Source of the DNA: an uncultured Planctomycetota bacterium
Lineage (GTDB): Bacteria; Planctomycetota; Phycisphaerae; UBA1845; Fen-1342
NCBI GenBank assembly: GCA_900696535.1
Contig: CAADGM010000254.1
Coordinates: forward strand, 1 to 41,843
Reading direction: 5' to 3'
Length of the DNA: 41,843 bases
The stretch's first letter is position 1, and every line of letters begins with the position of its first letter. Shown in pieces: positions 31,187 through 39,621 of this stretch. The notes under the pieces are model-generated. The model worked only from the letters and a program-made list of their open reading frames with translations. It was not told the origin of the DNA and made no database searches. The position numbers were made by a program, and so were the translations under genes.

Positions 31187-31293
31187 GGCGCTCATTCACT
31201 GAGTCGCTCCGGTGCGCGTGATCCCGCGGTTCGGGTCGGACGGGCCGGGGGCGCCTGGTCCCGGGTAACGAGTCCAGCGGGGAGTGAGAGCCG

Positions 31294-32175
31294 ATGTCGG
31301 AAGGCACGCCAGACAACTTTCTCGGCTTGGAGCGGCGGCACAGCGACTATGCGCGCGCCCGCTTCGCCGTCCTGCCGATTCCCTACGACGCGACAACCAG
31401 CTTCGGGGCAGGGACGCGCTACGGCCCGCGGGCGATCATCACGGCGTCGCAGCAGGTCGAGCTGTACGACGAGCGGCTGGGACGCGAGAGCTTCGCCGCC
31501 GGCGCGGCAACGCTGGATGCGGTGCAACCTGACGCCAGCGGCCCGGAGGCGACGCTCAAGCGGGTCTACCGCGCGGCGCGCCGGCCCGTGCGGGACGGCA
31601 AGTTCCTCATCGGCCTGGGCGGCGAGCACAGCGTGACCTCGGGGCTTGTCCGCGCCGCTCGCGAGCGCTACAAGCGGCTGAGCGTCCTCCAGGTCGACGC
31701 TCACGCGGACCTGCGCGACACGTACCAAGGTACGCCGTGGAGCCATGCCTGCGTCATGCGCCGGGTTCACGATCTCGGCGTTCCGGCGGTCGGCGTCGGC
31801 ATCCGAAACTACTCTGCCGAGGAAGCCCGCTTCATCCGCAAGACAGGCAAGCCCATCTTCTCGGCGCTGGCGTGCCGCGAGTCCAAGTCGTGGATGCAGT
31901 CCGTCCTCGAGCACCTCACGGACGAGGTGTACGTGACGATCGACATCGACGGGTTTGACCCGGCCTATGCCCCCGGCACCGGCACGCCCGAGCCCGGCGG
32001 ACTGGACTGGTACCAGGTGACCGAGCTGCTCGCACGCGTGGCCGCGGAGCGGCGGATCGTGGCCGCGGACGTGGTCGAGGTCAGCCCGCAACCGCCGAGC
32101 ACGGTGACCGAGTTCCTCGCGGCCAAGCTGATCTATCGCCTGATCGGACTCGTCGCTGCCCGGCGCTCGGGCTGA
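31294..32175 (+). CDS. speB: Agmatinase (ureohydrolase)
   Basis: A 293-residue ureohydrolase that splits agmatine to putrescine and urea. The dimanganese site is complete: GGEHS (His112), DAHAD (Asp135, His137, Asp139) and TIDIDGFDP (Asp217, Asp219). TPWSHACVMRRV and GTPEPGGLDW are agmatinase-type rather than arginase-type. GGAG about 12 bases before the ATG supports the start. With pdaD it forms a two-step arginine-to-putrescine route. Related enzymes act on guanidinobutyrate or proclavaminate, but the neighbour makes agmatine the likely substrate. Confidence 0.94.
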   Translation: MSEGTPDNFLGLERRHSDYARARFAVLPIPYDATTSFGAGTRYGPRAIITASQQVELYDERLGRESFAAGAATLDAVQPDASGPEATLKRVYRAARRPVRDGKFLIGLGGEHSVTSGLVRAARERYKRLSVLQVDAHADLRDTYQGTPWSHACVMRRVHDLGVPAVGVGIRNYSAEEARFIRKTGKPIFSALACRESKSWMQSVLEHLTDEVYVTIDIDGFDPAYAPGTGTPEPGGLDWYQVTELLARVAAERRIVAADVVEVSPQPPSTVTEFLAAKLIYRLIGLVAARRSG

Positions 32176-32241
32176 GCGCGCCGGAGCCGAATGGCGCGCC
32201 CCGGCCGGACGCAGCGCCGACCTCCCCACCCCCTCACCTCT

Positions 32242-33717
32242 TCATCTCTGCTCTGCACCACGCGCGTGCTCCGCCCACTCGATCCAGAGCTGTGCGCGGG
32301 GAAAGTCGATCGTCACGCGGCGCGTCTCGCGGAACAGCGGCATGCCCAGCAGGATATTCGTCTGCACGCCCAGCACCGGGGAGATGAGCGTGTCGAGCAC
32401 GTCGAGACCCAGGCCGCCGTAGTTAGGGAACGTCCGCCCGCCCAGCTTCATTTCGACGCCGGGGCCGATGGCGATCTGCGGCGTGTCGTCGCCGCCAACG
32501 CCCAGCGCCAAGCCGGGGTCGTAGCGGGGGATGTGGCGGTCGGGGAAGAGTCGCTCGAGCTTCGAGGGCGCCAGGGCGATCGCGTCGGCGCCGGAGTCAA
32601 GCATGGCGACGGCGGGCTGCCCACCGAGCTCGACCAGCGCCATGACTTTGGCGTCGCCAATGATCCGAGCGTCCGTACGGACGCCCGGGCCGGGCTCGTC
32701 GGTCGACGGTGAGACGGTCAGCCGCCCGTCGACGAAGTCAAGCGTGATCCGACTGTCGGCGAAGATGCCCGTGCCGATGATCCCGTCGGCCGAGTTGAAC
32801 AGCGCGCTGCGAACGTCGAACGTTCTGCCCATCACGCGGCGACAGCGGATTGAGCCGATCGTGACCTGGTCGAAAAGCACCTGGCCGGTCTCCTGCCGGC
32901 CGGAGACGCCGCGCACCGACGCCGGCGCGATCGACTTCAGCCCCAGCTCCTCGGCGACGGTTTCATCGAGCGAGAGCATGATGCTGCCGCCGGTGTCCAG
33001 CACCAGGCGGTAGGGGCCGCGCCCGTTGATCTCGATCTGTACCGCCGGCAGGCCGATCATCACGAGCGGCGTCAGCGGGGCGCTACCGTGGGCCACGACC
33101 TGGTTGAGCGGCTGCGGGCCGGTCGCATCGTGGAAAGCCGACAGGCCCTGGACGGCATCGCTCACCAGAATGTCGGGGTAGCCGTTGTTCGGGTCGATGG
33201 AGCGCTCGGCTTTTCTGGCGAGATCAGCAAGGCGCTCGGATTGGCGCAGGACGAAGGCCGCCGAGTAGAGCTGGTAGATGTCCTCTCCGTCGGGGGCGGC
33301 CCGGCCCGCCAGGCGCTCGGCCCAGCGGCGGGCCTCGTCGTGCCGACCGCGAGCAAGTTCGATACCCAGTCGCATGCGCAGCGCGATCGCGTCGTCGCTC
33401 GAATCAAGCTTGTCGGCGAGCGTCTCGGCCTCAATGACCAGCCCGGCGCGGTACAGCGCCCGCGCCACCCGGCTACGCAGGGCCGGCTCGTCGGCAAGGT
33501 CGCGCTGCGCCCGGCGGGCGAGTTCCAGGCCGCGCTCCCAATCATCGGCGCGCCAGGCCACGTCGAGCGCGTCGGCGAACGCACCGGCCGTCCTCGTCGC
33601 GTAGGCCCGCTCGACCGCCGCGGGGACCTTCGATCGCCAGGGGTTTTCCGCGGCCGGCGTGGGGCAGGGCAGCAGCATCAGCAAGCTCGCAGTCAGTGCC
33701 AGTCGTTGCATGGTCAT
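32242..33717 (-). CDS. Secreted retropepsin-like aspartyl protease
   Basis: A 491-residue exported protein: signal peptide (LALTASLLMLLPCPTPAA), an Ala/Leu/Arg-rich helical region (about 30-180) that looks like TPR-type repeats, then two pepsin/retropepsin-like halves. The active-site triads are LDTGGS (Asp241) and LDSGAD (Asp374), each in a hydrophobic strand, so both catalytic Asp are present in one chain. The first half also has GVSGRQETG and DGIIGTGIFADSRITLDF; the second ends with NILLGMPLFRETRRVTIDFPRAQLWIEW. The protease family is clear; the target is unknown. The alternative ATG at 33711 fits the signal peptide equally well. Confidence 0.87.
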   Translation of the reverse strand: MTMQRLALTASLLMLLPCPTPAAENPWRSKVPAAVERAYATRTAGAFADALDVAWRADDWERGLELARRAQRDLADEPALRSRVARALYRAGLVIEAETLADKLDSSDDAIALRMRLGIELARGRHDEARRWAERLAGRAAPDGEDIYQLYSAAFVLRQSERLADLARKAERSIDPNNGYPDILVSDAVQGLSAFHDATGPQPLNQVVAHGSAPLTPLVMIGLPAVQIEINGRGPYRLVLDTGGSIMLSLDETVAEELGLKSIAPASVRGVSGRQETGQVLFDQVTIGSIRCRRVMGRTFDVRSALFNSADGIIGTGIFADSRITLDFVDGRLTVSPSTDEPGPGVRTDARIIGDAKVMALVELGGQPAVAMLDSGADAIALAPSKLERLFPDRHIPRYDPGLALGVGGDDTPQIAIGPGVEMKLGGRTFPNYGGLGLDVLDTLISPVLGVQTNILLGMPLFRETRRVTIDFPRAQLWIEWAEHARGAEQR

Positions 33718-33760
33718 CCTTGTTCACGGCGGGTGCGGCCCGCAATCCGCGCGATCGACA

Positions 33761-34735
33761 TCATGGCCGCCGGCGGGGCTGGGGCGGGGTGTCGCCCGAT
33801 CCAGGCTTGTCACCTGGCCCCTGGGACCTTGCCCGCCTCAGGCCGCGGGCCTCGGCCTCGGCTGCGGAGGAATAGACGCGCAGGTTCGTCGGCGAAATCT
33901 GGGCGATCCACTCGGAGCCCTTCAGATGGTATACGTCGCTGTTGATCGAGCCGTAGACTGGCTGCTCCGCGGGCTGACCGAGTGCCTTGCGGAGGAAGTC
34001 GACCACGTCGCGCTCGACGTGCGGGACCTTGCCGAGCATGTCCGTCCCGTGGGCCCGCAGGTCGCGGTAGATTTTGACCTCAACGTCGCGTCCACGCGAG
34101 CGCAAGGTGTACGGCGCGTCGCGCTCGTCTTCCGTGGCCAGCATCAGTACGGATCGGCCCGTGATCTGGGCGATGTCGCCGGCCGAGTCGAGACCCAGGT
34201 AGTCCAGGCCGGGAGAGAGGCAGACGACCGCGTCGACGCTGCGGTCCTTGGCGGCGCACTGAAGCGCGACGCTGGCACCCACGCTCGCGCCGACCAGCGC
34301 GAATCGCGCGCGGTCGATGTGCGGTTGCGTCACGATCCAGTCGTACGCGCCGCGCAGGTCAGCCTGCATCTCGCGGAAAATTGCCGACTCGCGCGCGATG
34401 ACCCGGTCGCGCGACTCCGTCGTGGCGCTCTCGCCGTGCCCGCGCAGGTCGAGGGCCAGGATCGCCAGCCCGGCCGCGTGCAGCGGCTCGATCAGTGGCG
34501 CCCAGGCCGTCCGGTCGGTGCGGTACATGTGCAGGAGGATCACGAAGGGTGCATCGCCGGCGGTCGAGGAGGGCGGATAATAGTCGGCGCTCAGTCGGAA
34601 TCCGTCCGCGGCCTGGAAGCTGACCGCCTGACCCGCTGGCGGTGCGGCCGACGCTCCGGCTGCGGCGTACCACACTAGACCGCAGAGGCCGGCGAAGCAG
34701 GACAGACGCAAGCGAGGGCTTTGGAGCAAGGTCAT
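33761..34735 (-). CDS. Secreted alpha/beta hydrolase with degenerate metal-binding tail
   Basis: A 324-residue protein with a signal peptide (CFAGLCGLVWYAAAGASA). The hydrolase core has the oxyanion segment VILLHMYRTDR, LDLRGHGES, the nucleophile elbow VGASVGAS (Ser151), Asp203 in LATEDERD and His229 in RAHGTDML, so the triad is complete. The substrate is unknown; such enzymes are often esterases or dienelactone-hydrolase-like. After residue about 258, PVYGSINSDVYHLKGSEWIAQISPTNLRVYSSAAEAEARGLR follows the pattern of the small Ada-like metal-binding module (xSxxYHxxxCxWxxxIxxxNxxxFxSxxEAxxxGxR), with the expected Cys replaced by Ser. It follows the same strand as the protease gene, 43 bp upstream of it. 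Confidence 0.85.
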   Translation of the reverse strand: MTLLQSPRLRLSCFAGLCGLVWYAAAGASAAPPAGQAVSFQAADGFRLSADYYPPSSTAGDAPFVILLHMYRTDRTAWAPLIEPLHAAGLAILALDLRGHGESATTESRDRVIARESAIFREMQADLRGAYDWIVTQPHIDRARFALVGASVGASVALQCAAKDRSVDAVVCLSPGLDYLGLDSAGDIAQITGRSVLMLATEDERDAPYTLRSRGRDVEVKIYRDLRAHGTDMLGKVPHVERDVVDFLRKALGQPAEQPVYGSINSDVYHLKGSEWIAQISPTNLRVYSSAAEAEARGLRRARSQGPGDKPGSGDTPPQPRRRP

Positions 34736-34905
34736 CCCGCGGACCCCTGTCTCGATCGGAGCCAGAATCGCGCGTGGATTCTAAGTCGCCGGTCTGGTCC
34801 AACCTCTTGTCCCGGCTCATAATAGGAGCGAGTCGTGTCGGGAATTGTAGCGCGTTTCCGCCGGTTACCCGAGGAGGCACGCCTGCGCAGTCCGCGGGCG
34901 GCAGG

Positions 34906-35457
34906 ATGATGGACCCCAAAGGCCGGAACACCTTTGAGGCCGTGGCGATGCCACACCTGCCGTTGCTATACCGCGTTGCGCGGCGGCTGACGCGTGACGA
35001 ACATCACGCGGAGGACTTGGTTCAGGAGACGTATCTCAAGGCTTATCGGGCGTTCAACTCGTTCGAGCTGCGCTCGTTCGGGATCAAGCCTTGGCTGCTC
35101 AAGATCCTGAACAATACGTTCCTGAATCGCCAGGCCAAGGAGAACCGTGGTCCGCGAAGCGTTGACCACAGCACGCTCGAGGAGACGCACGCGGCAGACG
35201 AGACCACGGTGCTTCCGGAGCTGGACCTGGAGCACGTGGATGAGGAACTCAAGGCGGCCCTGGACGGGCTGTCGCCGGACTTCAGGTCGGTCCTGTTGCT
35301 GTGGGCTACGATGGAGCTGAGCTACCAGGAGATCGCGGACATCCTCGGGTTGCCGATCGGGACCGTGATGAGCCGCCTGCACCGGGCTCGGCAACATGTG
35401 ACGCGGCAGTTGGGCGAATTCGCCCGTGAAAACCGATTGCAGCGAGTGAAGAAGTAG
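34906..35457 (+). CDS. ECF RNA polymerase sigma factor
   Basis: A 183-residue sigma70-family factor of the ECF class. Region 2 is seen in LLYRVARRLTRDEHHAEDLVQETYLKAYRAFNSFE and region 4 in LDGLSPDFRSVLLLWATMELSYQEIADILGLPIGTVMSRLHRARQHV. A charged linker lies between. ATG at 34906 or 34909 both fit; GGCAGG is directly upstream. A stronger GAGGAGG at 34871 is too far to serve either. The next gene, 1 bp away, encodes the likely anti-sigma factor, so the pair is probably a membrane-signalling unit regulating its own transcript. Confidence 0.93.
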   Translation: MMDPKGRNTFEAVAMPHLPLLYRVARRLTRDEHHAEDLVQETYLKAYRAFNSFELRSFGIKPWLLKILNNTFLNRQAKENRGPRSVDHSTLEETHAADETTVLPELDLEHVDEELKAALDGLSPDFRSVLLLWATMELSYQEIADILGLPIGTVMSRLHRARQHVTRQLGEFARENRLQRVKK

Positions 35458-35458
35458 C

Positions 35459-36325
35459 GTGGACGCGGAACTGCGAAAACACCTCACGGCCTACGCCGAC
35501 GGCGAGCTGCCCGCCGAGCTTCGCCCACGCATTGAGTCGCTGCTCGCGGCCGACGCGGAGGCGCAGGCGGAGGTGCGCTGGTGGCAGTCGCTGCGTCGCC
35601 AAGCTCGCCGCGTGCTCGACGCGGAGGCCGTTCCGCCGGGTCTGGCGGCGGGAATTCTCCGGCAGCTTCGGCCGCCGGTGCCGGCCGTGCGAAAGTGGAC
35701 GTTGCGTCTGGGCGTGCCCGGAGTGGCGGCGGCGGCGATCCTGCTGACCGTTTTCTTCCTTGTTCGCCCCGCCGAGACGACGCCGATTACGCCGGCCAGC
35801 CTGGTCGCGATCCACGATGCCTGCGCCGTGCACGGGCGGCACGACTCGCTCGGCGTGCGAAAGGCGGCCGGCAAGGGCTCGTGTGCGAGCGTCAAGAGCC
35901 AGGCCAAGTTCGCCTGCCGCGTGCCGGACGTGTCGGCCTGCGGCCCGTATCACCTCGATGGTGCCTGCGACTGTGCGCCGAAGCGGGACGTGCGGGTGGT
36001 ACATGCGTACTTCCGCAGCACGACGGCGCCCGAGGTTGTCGTCTCGGCGTTCGCGATCGACCGCTCGATCCGGTTCTGCGGCTCAGACGGGTCGAAGTGC
36101 GGGTCGTGCCGAAGCTCGAAGCGTCGGCAATACGACGAGAGCACACTCCAGAACGTGTCGCTGCTCTGCTGGAAGGAAGGCGACCGGAGCTACGTACTCG
36201 TCGCTCGGCTGCCTGCCCAGCAGCTCTCGGCCTTGGCCGACGGCGTGACGCTGGCCGGCATGCAGCGGCTTCTGAGTGACGGGCGAGAGGTCGCGGTTGC
36301 GGCGTCGACAGCTACGGCGCCCTGA
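35459..36325 (+). CDS. Anti-sigma factor with Cys-rich extracytoplasmic domain
   Basis: A 288-residue single-pass protein starting at GTG 35459, one base after the sigma factor stop. The N-terminus (LRKHLTAYADGELPAELRPRIESLLAADAEAQAEV) is a typical anti-sigma domain without the zinc-binding CxxC. One helix spans residues about 83-102 (RLGVPGVAAAAILLTVFFLV). The outer domain of about 185 residues contains ten cysteines, including ACDC and FCGSDGSKCGSC, and no recognised enzyme motif. Inference: it holds the sigma factor at the membrane and senses an envelope condition, perhaps redox or metal. Confidence 0.85.
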   Translation: MDAELRKHLTAYADGELPAELRPRIESLLAADAEAQAEVRWWQSLRRQARRVLDAEAVPPGLAAGILRQLRPPVPAVRKWTLRLGVPGVAAAAILLTVFFLVRPAETTPITPASLVAIHDACAVHGRHDSLGVRKAAGKGSCASVKSQAKFACRVPDVSACGPYHLDGACDCAPKRDVRVVHAYFRSTTAPEVVVSAFAIDRSIRFCGSDGSKCGSCRSSKRRQYDESTLQNVSLLCWKEGDRSYVLVARLPAQQLSALADGVTLAGMQRLLSDGREVAVAASTATAP

Positions 36326-36448
36326 ACGATCGGCTTGGGGGGGCCTGCTTCTCGTGGCCCGGGATTCCACCACACTCGCATCGTCGATAGACTTCGCGCG
36401 CCAGCCGCGGATGGACCGGCGTTTCTCGGGCTGGTCGGGATCGCTGCC

Positions 36449-36940
36449 ATGCTGGACCTGAGCCTCGGGCTTGCGGATGTCCTCGGCCGGATCGGCCTGG
36501 CGGTGCTCTTCGGGGGGCTGATCGGTCTCGAGCGTCACCAGCGCAACAAGCCCGCGGGCATCCGCACGATGATGCTCATTGCGCTCGGATCATGCGTGTT
36601 CGTCATCGCCGCGGAAGAGACGCTGACCAGCCGCGCTTCGGAGCACGCCGCGGACTCGCTCGCGCGGGTCTTGGCGGGCATCATCGGGGGCGTCGGATTT
36701 CTGGGCGCCGGCGTGATTCTCCGGGACGCCGGCCGGGTTGCAGGCATGACCACTGCCGCGGCCATCTGGGTCACCGCCGGCCTGGGCGTGGTTTGCGGGC
36801 TGGGCGAGTTCGGACTGGCGCTGCTGAGCGCGGGGGCCGCGATTGCGACGTTGGTCGTGGTGCGCGTGGCGGAGGACCGCCTGCTGCGTGGCGCTGTTCA
36901 GAAGCCGAGTGGCGCCGATCCGCCGAGCGAGTCGCTATAG
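36449..36940 (+). CDS. MgtC/SapB family membrane protein
   Basis: A 163-residue inner-membrane protein. The MgtC hallmark is clear: RIGLAVLFGGLIGLERHQRNKPAGIRTMMLIALGSCVFV, then LAGIIGGVGFLGAGVILRDAGRVAGMTTAAAIWVTAGLGVVCG. About five helices are visible. In pathogens MgtC modulates F1Fo ATP synthase and magnesium homeostasis, but in most environmental bacteria the function is not known. It ends shortly after the membrane part, lacking the long C-terminal domain of Salmonella MgtC. It starts 124 bp after the anti-sigma gene. Confidence 0.92.
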   Translation: MLDLSLGLADVLGRIGLAVLFGGLIGLERHQRNKPAGIRTMMLIALGSCVFVIAAEETLTSRASEHAADSLARVLAGIIGGVGFLGAGVILRDAGRVAGMTTAAAIWVTAGLGVVCGLGEFGLALLSAGAAIATLVVVRVAEDRLLRGAVQKPSGADPPSESL

Positions 36941-36962
36941 AGACGCTCCGAGGACCTGTGGA

Positions 36963-37064
36963 GCACCTGCGATCAGCGGGTGCTAGCGGCTTTCAGCCGA
37001 GTGGCAGGCCGCGATTCAGGCCGCTCTGTCGTCCGTCCTGTGCAACACCCGCCGGTAGCGGGTG
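36963..37064. repeat. Cluster of three hairpins between MgtC and the PilZ gene
   Basis: GCACCTGC/GCGGGTGC around GATCA (36963-36983), CGGCT-TTC-AGCCG (36987-36999) and CACCCGC/GCGGGTG around CGGTA (37046-37064). The first and third share almost the same stem. They sit between convergent genes and may end both transcripts; no T tract follows. Confidence 0.5.
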
Positions 37065-37114
37065 CTCCGCGTCGTGCTCCGCAGAGTTCTGGGATCGGTC
37101 CGTCGGTCCCCATC

Positions 37115-38287
37115 TCACTGCGTGAACGCTGGAGACGACGCCGGCGCGGCCCGCGCCGCCAGGCACAGGTGGATCAGGTCGTAAACGGCGGCCCGCAGGG
37201 TCGCGGAGTCGCACGTGTCCGCGGCGAGAACCTGCACGCGAACCGCTTCATCCGTGATCGTCGGGAAGCCATACGAGCCGGCTGATGCCCGCATGTCGCG
37301 GGCCAGCTCATGCACGGCGGCGCCGTCTCCTCGTTCCACCGCCAGTGCCAGCTCGCGCGCCCGGTCGCGCAGCGTCTCGACGAAGCGGGCCACGAGCGGC
37401 GCCGCACGCGCGTCGCCGCTCAGTGTGCTGACCAGGGGCTCGGGCGTCAGTGAGCGAAGCAGGCCGTCGAGCGACTCGCGCGTGAGCGGCCGGGCCAGGT
37501 AACCGGTGAAGCCCGCGGCGGCACAGCGCGATGCGAGCGCTTCGCCGGTGTCGACCGCGAGCCCGACGATCGGGCCGAGGAAGCCGGCACGGCGGAGATC
37601 GCGGCAGGTGCCGAGCGGATCGAGCCCGCCCTGGTCGAGGTTCATCAGGATCAGGTCGGGCACCCGGGCCAGGGCCAGCGCGGCCGCGTCGATGCGGTTG
37701 GCGGCACAGGCGATCTCGATGTGTGGCCGATCGAGCAGGCATTCGAGCAGCGCGTGGTTGTCGCGGTCCTCGTCAACCAGCAGGACGCGCAGGGATCGCG
37801 CCTCGGGAATGAACAGCTGCGGGACCAGCGTCGTGTCGAAACGGATGCCGGCCTCGTGGAGCACGGGTGGCCCCGGCAGGTAGCGGCAGCGCACGACCTG
37901 TCCGCGCACTAGTTCCGCGCCTCCCTGGCTCAGCGGCAGCGAGAGCCGGCAGCGCTGCCCTGCGAACACGAACTGGCTGAGCAGGACGCCGACGCCGCCG
38001 GCACTGAGGTTGCGGGTGACGACTTCGACCGCGTGGGCCGGCGGCTCGTCGCGCAGCAGCTCGATCGAGATGCGCCCCGGCCGGTATCGGAACCGCGCGT
38101 GCCGGCGCAGGTCGATCCCGTTGGACGGCCCAGCCCGACCGTCCAAGCGGTCGAGGACGCGTTCGAGCGTCGCGGCGTCGGCGCGCAGCCTGGCCAGTGT
38201 CGTCTGGGCAGGTGCGCCCGCCGACGGGCCCGCGGGCGGGGCGTCCGGCGACCGATGCCCGGTCGAAGAAGAGGCGTCTACAGGCAT
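37115..38287 (-). CDS. PilZ protein with pseudo-receiver and pseudo-Hpt domains
   Basis: A 390-residue cytoplasmic protein. Residues 1-55 are Pro/Ala-rich. The PilZ domain (about 58-155) has RRHARFRY and NLSAGGVG, the two halves of a c-di-GMP site. Residues 166-285 look like a receiver domain (VLLVDEDRDN keeps the acidic pair), but the phosphoacceptor position in PDLILMNLDQGG is Asn216, the switch Thr/Ser position is Ala244, and the conserved Lys is Arg266. Residues 296-380 look like an Hpt domain (RFVETLRDRARELALAVERGDGAAVHELARDMRASAGSYG), with Arg330 where the phosphorylated His belongs. It should therefore bind c-di-GMP but not take part in normal phosphotransfer. No operon partner is adjacent. 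Confidence 0.8.
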   Translation of the reverse strand: MPVDASSSTGHRSPDAPPAGPSAGAPAQTTLARLRADAATLERVLDRLDGRAGPSNGIDLRRHARFRYRPGRISIELLRDEPPAHAVEVVTRNLSAGGVGVLLSQFVFAGQRCRLSLPLSQGGAELVRGQVVRCRYLPGPPVLHEAGIRFDTTLVPQLFIPEARSLRVLLVDEDRDNHALLECLLDRPHIEIACAANRIDAAALALARVPDLILMNLDQGGLDPLGTCRDLRRAGFLGPIVGLAVDTGEALASRCAAAGFTGYLARPLTRESLDGLLRSLTPEPLVSTLSGDARAAPLVARFVETLRDRARELALAVERGDGAAVHELARDMRASAGSYGFPTITDEAVRVQVLAADTCDSATLRAAVYDLIHLCLAARAAPASSPAFTQ

Positions 38288-38405
38288 GACCGCTGGTTGT
38301 ATCGGTCGCGGTCGGGCTCAGCGCTGAGCGGCGCTTCGGCCCAGTGGGGCGTGGTCCGCGCCGGCGAACGGGGCGCGCCACGTGGCCGGCAGCTTGTGCG
38401 CGTGC

Positions 38406-38411
38406 CATAAT
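38406..38411 (+). promoter_or_regulatory. Possible -10 box for the M29 aminopeptidase gene
   Basis: CATAAT (5/6) in a GC-rich gap, about 90 bases before the ATG at 38503. The -35 region at the right distance (TGGCCG, 38383-38388) is weak. Confidence 0.3.
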
Positions 38412-38502
38412 GCGCGGACCCTCGCCGCCGGCGGCCGCCGGCCACGCCCGGTTGTCCGCAGAGGCGACCGGGGTGCGTCGCGAGGGGGCAGGAGTGCGAC
38501 CG

Positions 38503-39621
38503 ATGACCGACCCGCGGATGACGAAGCTGGCCGACGTGCTCGTGAACTACTCGTGTGCGGTGAAGCCGGGTGAGAAGCTGCTCATCGAGGCGATCGACAT
38601 CCCGCACGACTTCACCGCCGAGTGCGTCAAGACGTGCTTTAAGGCGGGGGGGCATCCGCTGGTGCTGCTCAAGAGCAACCAGATCAACCGTGCGCTGATG
38701 ATGAACGGCACGGAGCCGCAGTGGAACCTGATGGCGGACGTGGAGCGGCTCCAGATGGAGAACGTCCAGTGCTACATGGGGGTCCGCGGCAACTGGAACG
38801 TGAGCGAGCTGTCGGACGTGCCGAGTGAGAAGCAGAAGCTCTACGAGGGCACGGTCTGGAAGCGCGTGCACACCGAGGTGCGCGTGCCGAAGACGCGCTG
38901 GGTGGTGCTGCGCTGGCCGCACCCGAGCATGGCACAGCTCGCCGGCATGTCCACCGAGGCGTTCGAGGACTTCTACTTCAACGTCTGCACGCTCGACTAC
39001 GCGAAGATGGGCCGCGCGATGCAGGCTCTCAAGAAGCGCATGGAGGCCACCGACAAGGTGCACCTCAAGGGCCCGCGCGACACCGACCTGCGCTTCTCGA
39101 TCAAGGGCATCCCGGCCATCTGCTGCGACGGCAAGGTCAACATCCCCGACGGTGAGGTGTTCACCGCACCGGTTCGCGACAGCGTCAACGGCGTGATCCA
39201 CTTCAACGCGCCGACGCTCTACCGCGGCGAGACGCACGAGAATATCCGGCTGGTCTTCAAGGACGGCAAGATCGTCGAGGCGACCAGCTCGAACACGCCC
39301 AAGCTCAACGAAGTGCTCGACGCCGACGAGGGCGCCCGCTACGTTGGCGAGTTCGCGGTCGGCTTCAACCCCTTCATCACCCGCGCCATGAAGGACATCC
39401 TCTTCGACGAGAAGATCGCCGGCAGCATCCATTTCACGCCCGGCAACGCGTACGACGAGGCCTTCAACGGCAACAAGAGCCAGATCCACTGGGACATGGT
39501 GCTCATCCAGACGCCCGAGTGGGGCGGTGGCGAGATCTACTTCGACGGCGAGCTGATCCGCAAGGATGGGCGCTTCGTGGTGGACGACCTGAAGCCGCTC
39601 AACCCCGAGAACCTGAAGTAG
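38503..39621 (+). CDS. M29 family aminopeptidase
   Basis: A 372-residue metallo-aminopeptidase (AmpS/aminopeptidase T/AmpII type) that removes N-terminal amino acids in the cytoplasm. The ATG at 38503 has AGGAG 9 bases upstream. Family segments are VNYSCAVKPGEKLLIEA, WPHPSMAQLAGMS, GKVNIPDGEVFTAP (Glu218), GEFAVGFNP (Glu283), GSIHFTPG (His310), and SQIHWDMVL (His329), the usual two-metal ligands. It is slightly shorter than the commonly studied members, which have about 410 residues. It converges on the small symporter partner gene, overlapping its end by 23 bp. Confidence 0.92.
   Translation: MTDPRMTKLADVLVNYSCAVKPGEKLLIEAIDIPHDFTAECVKTCFKAGGHPLVLLKSNQINRALMMNGTEPQWNLMADVERLQMENVQCYMGVRGNWNVSELSDVPSEKQKLYEGTVWKRVHTEVRVPKTRWVVLRWPHPSMAQLAGMSTEAFEDFYFNVCTLDYAKMGRAMQALKKRMEATDKVHLKGPRDTDLRFSIKGIPAICCDGKVNIPDGEVFTAPVRDSVNGVIHFNAPTLYRGETHENIRLVFKDGKIVEATSSNTPKLNEVLDADEGARYVGEFAVGFNPFITRAMKDILFDEKIAGSIHFTPGNAYDEAFNGNKSQIHWDMVLIQTPEWGGGEIYFDGELIRKDGRFVVDDLKPLNPENLK

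Noticed and set aside
34795-34823. Promoter for the ECF sigma gene (TGGTCC-N17-CATAAT)
   Set aside because: The -10 box is good but the -35 is poor, and an ECF-type autoregulatory promoter would look different; not strong enough to list.
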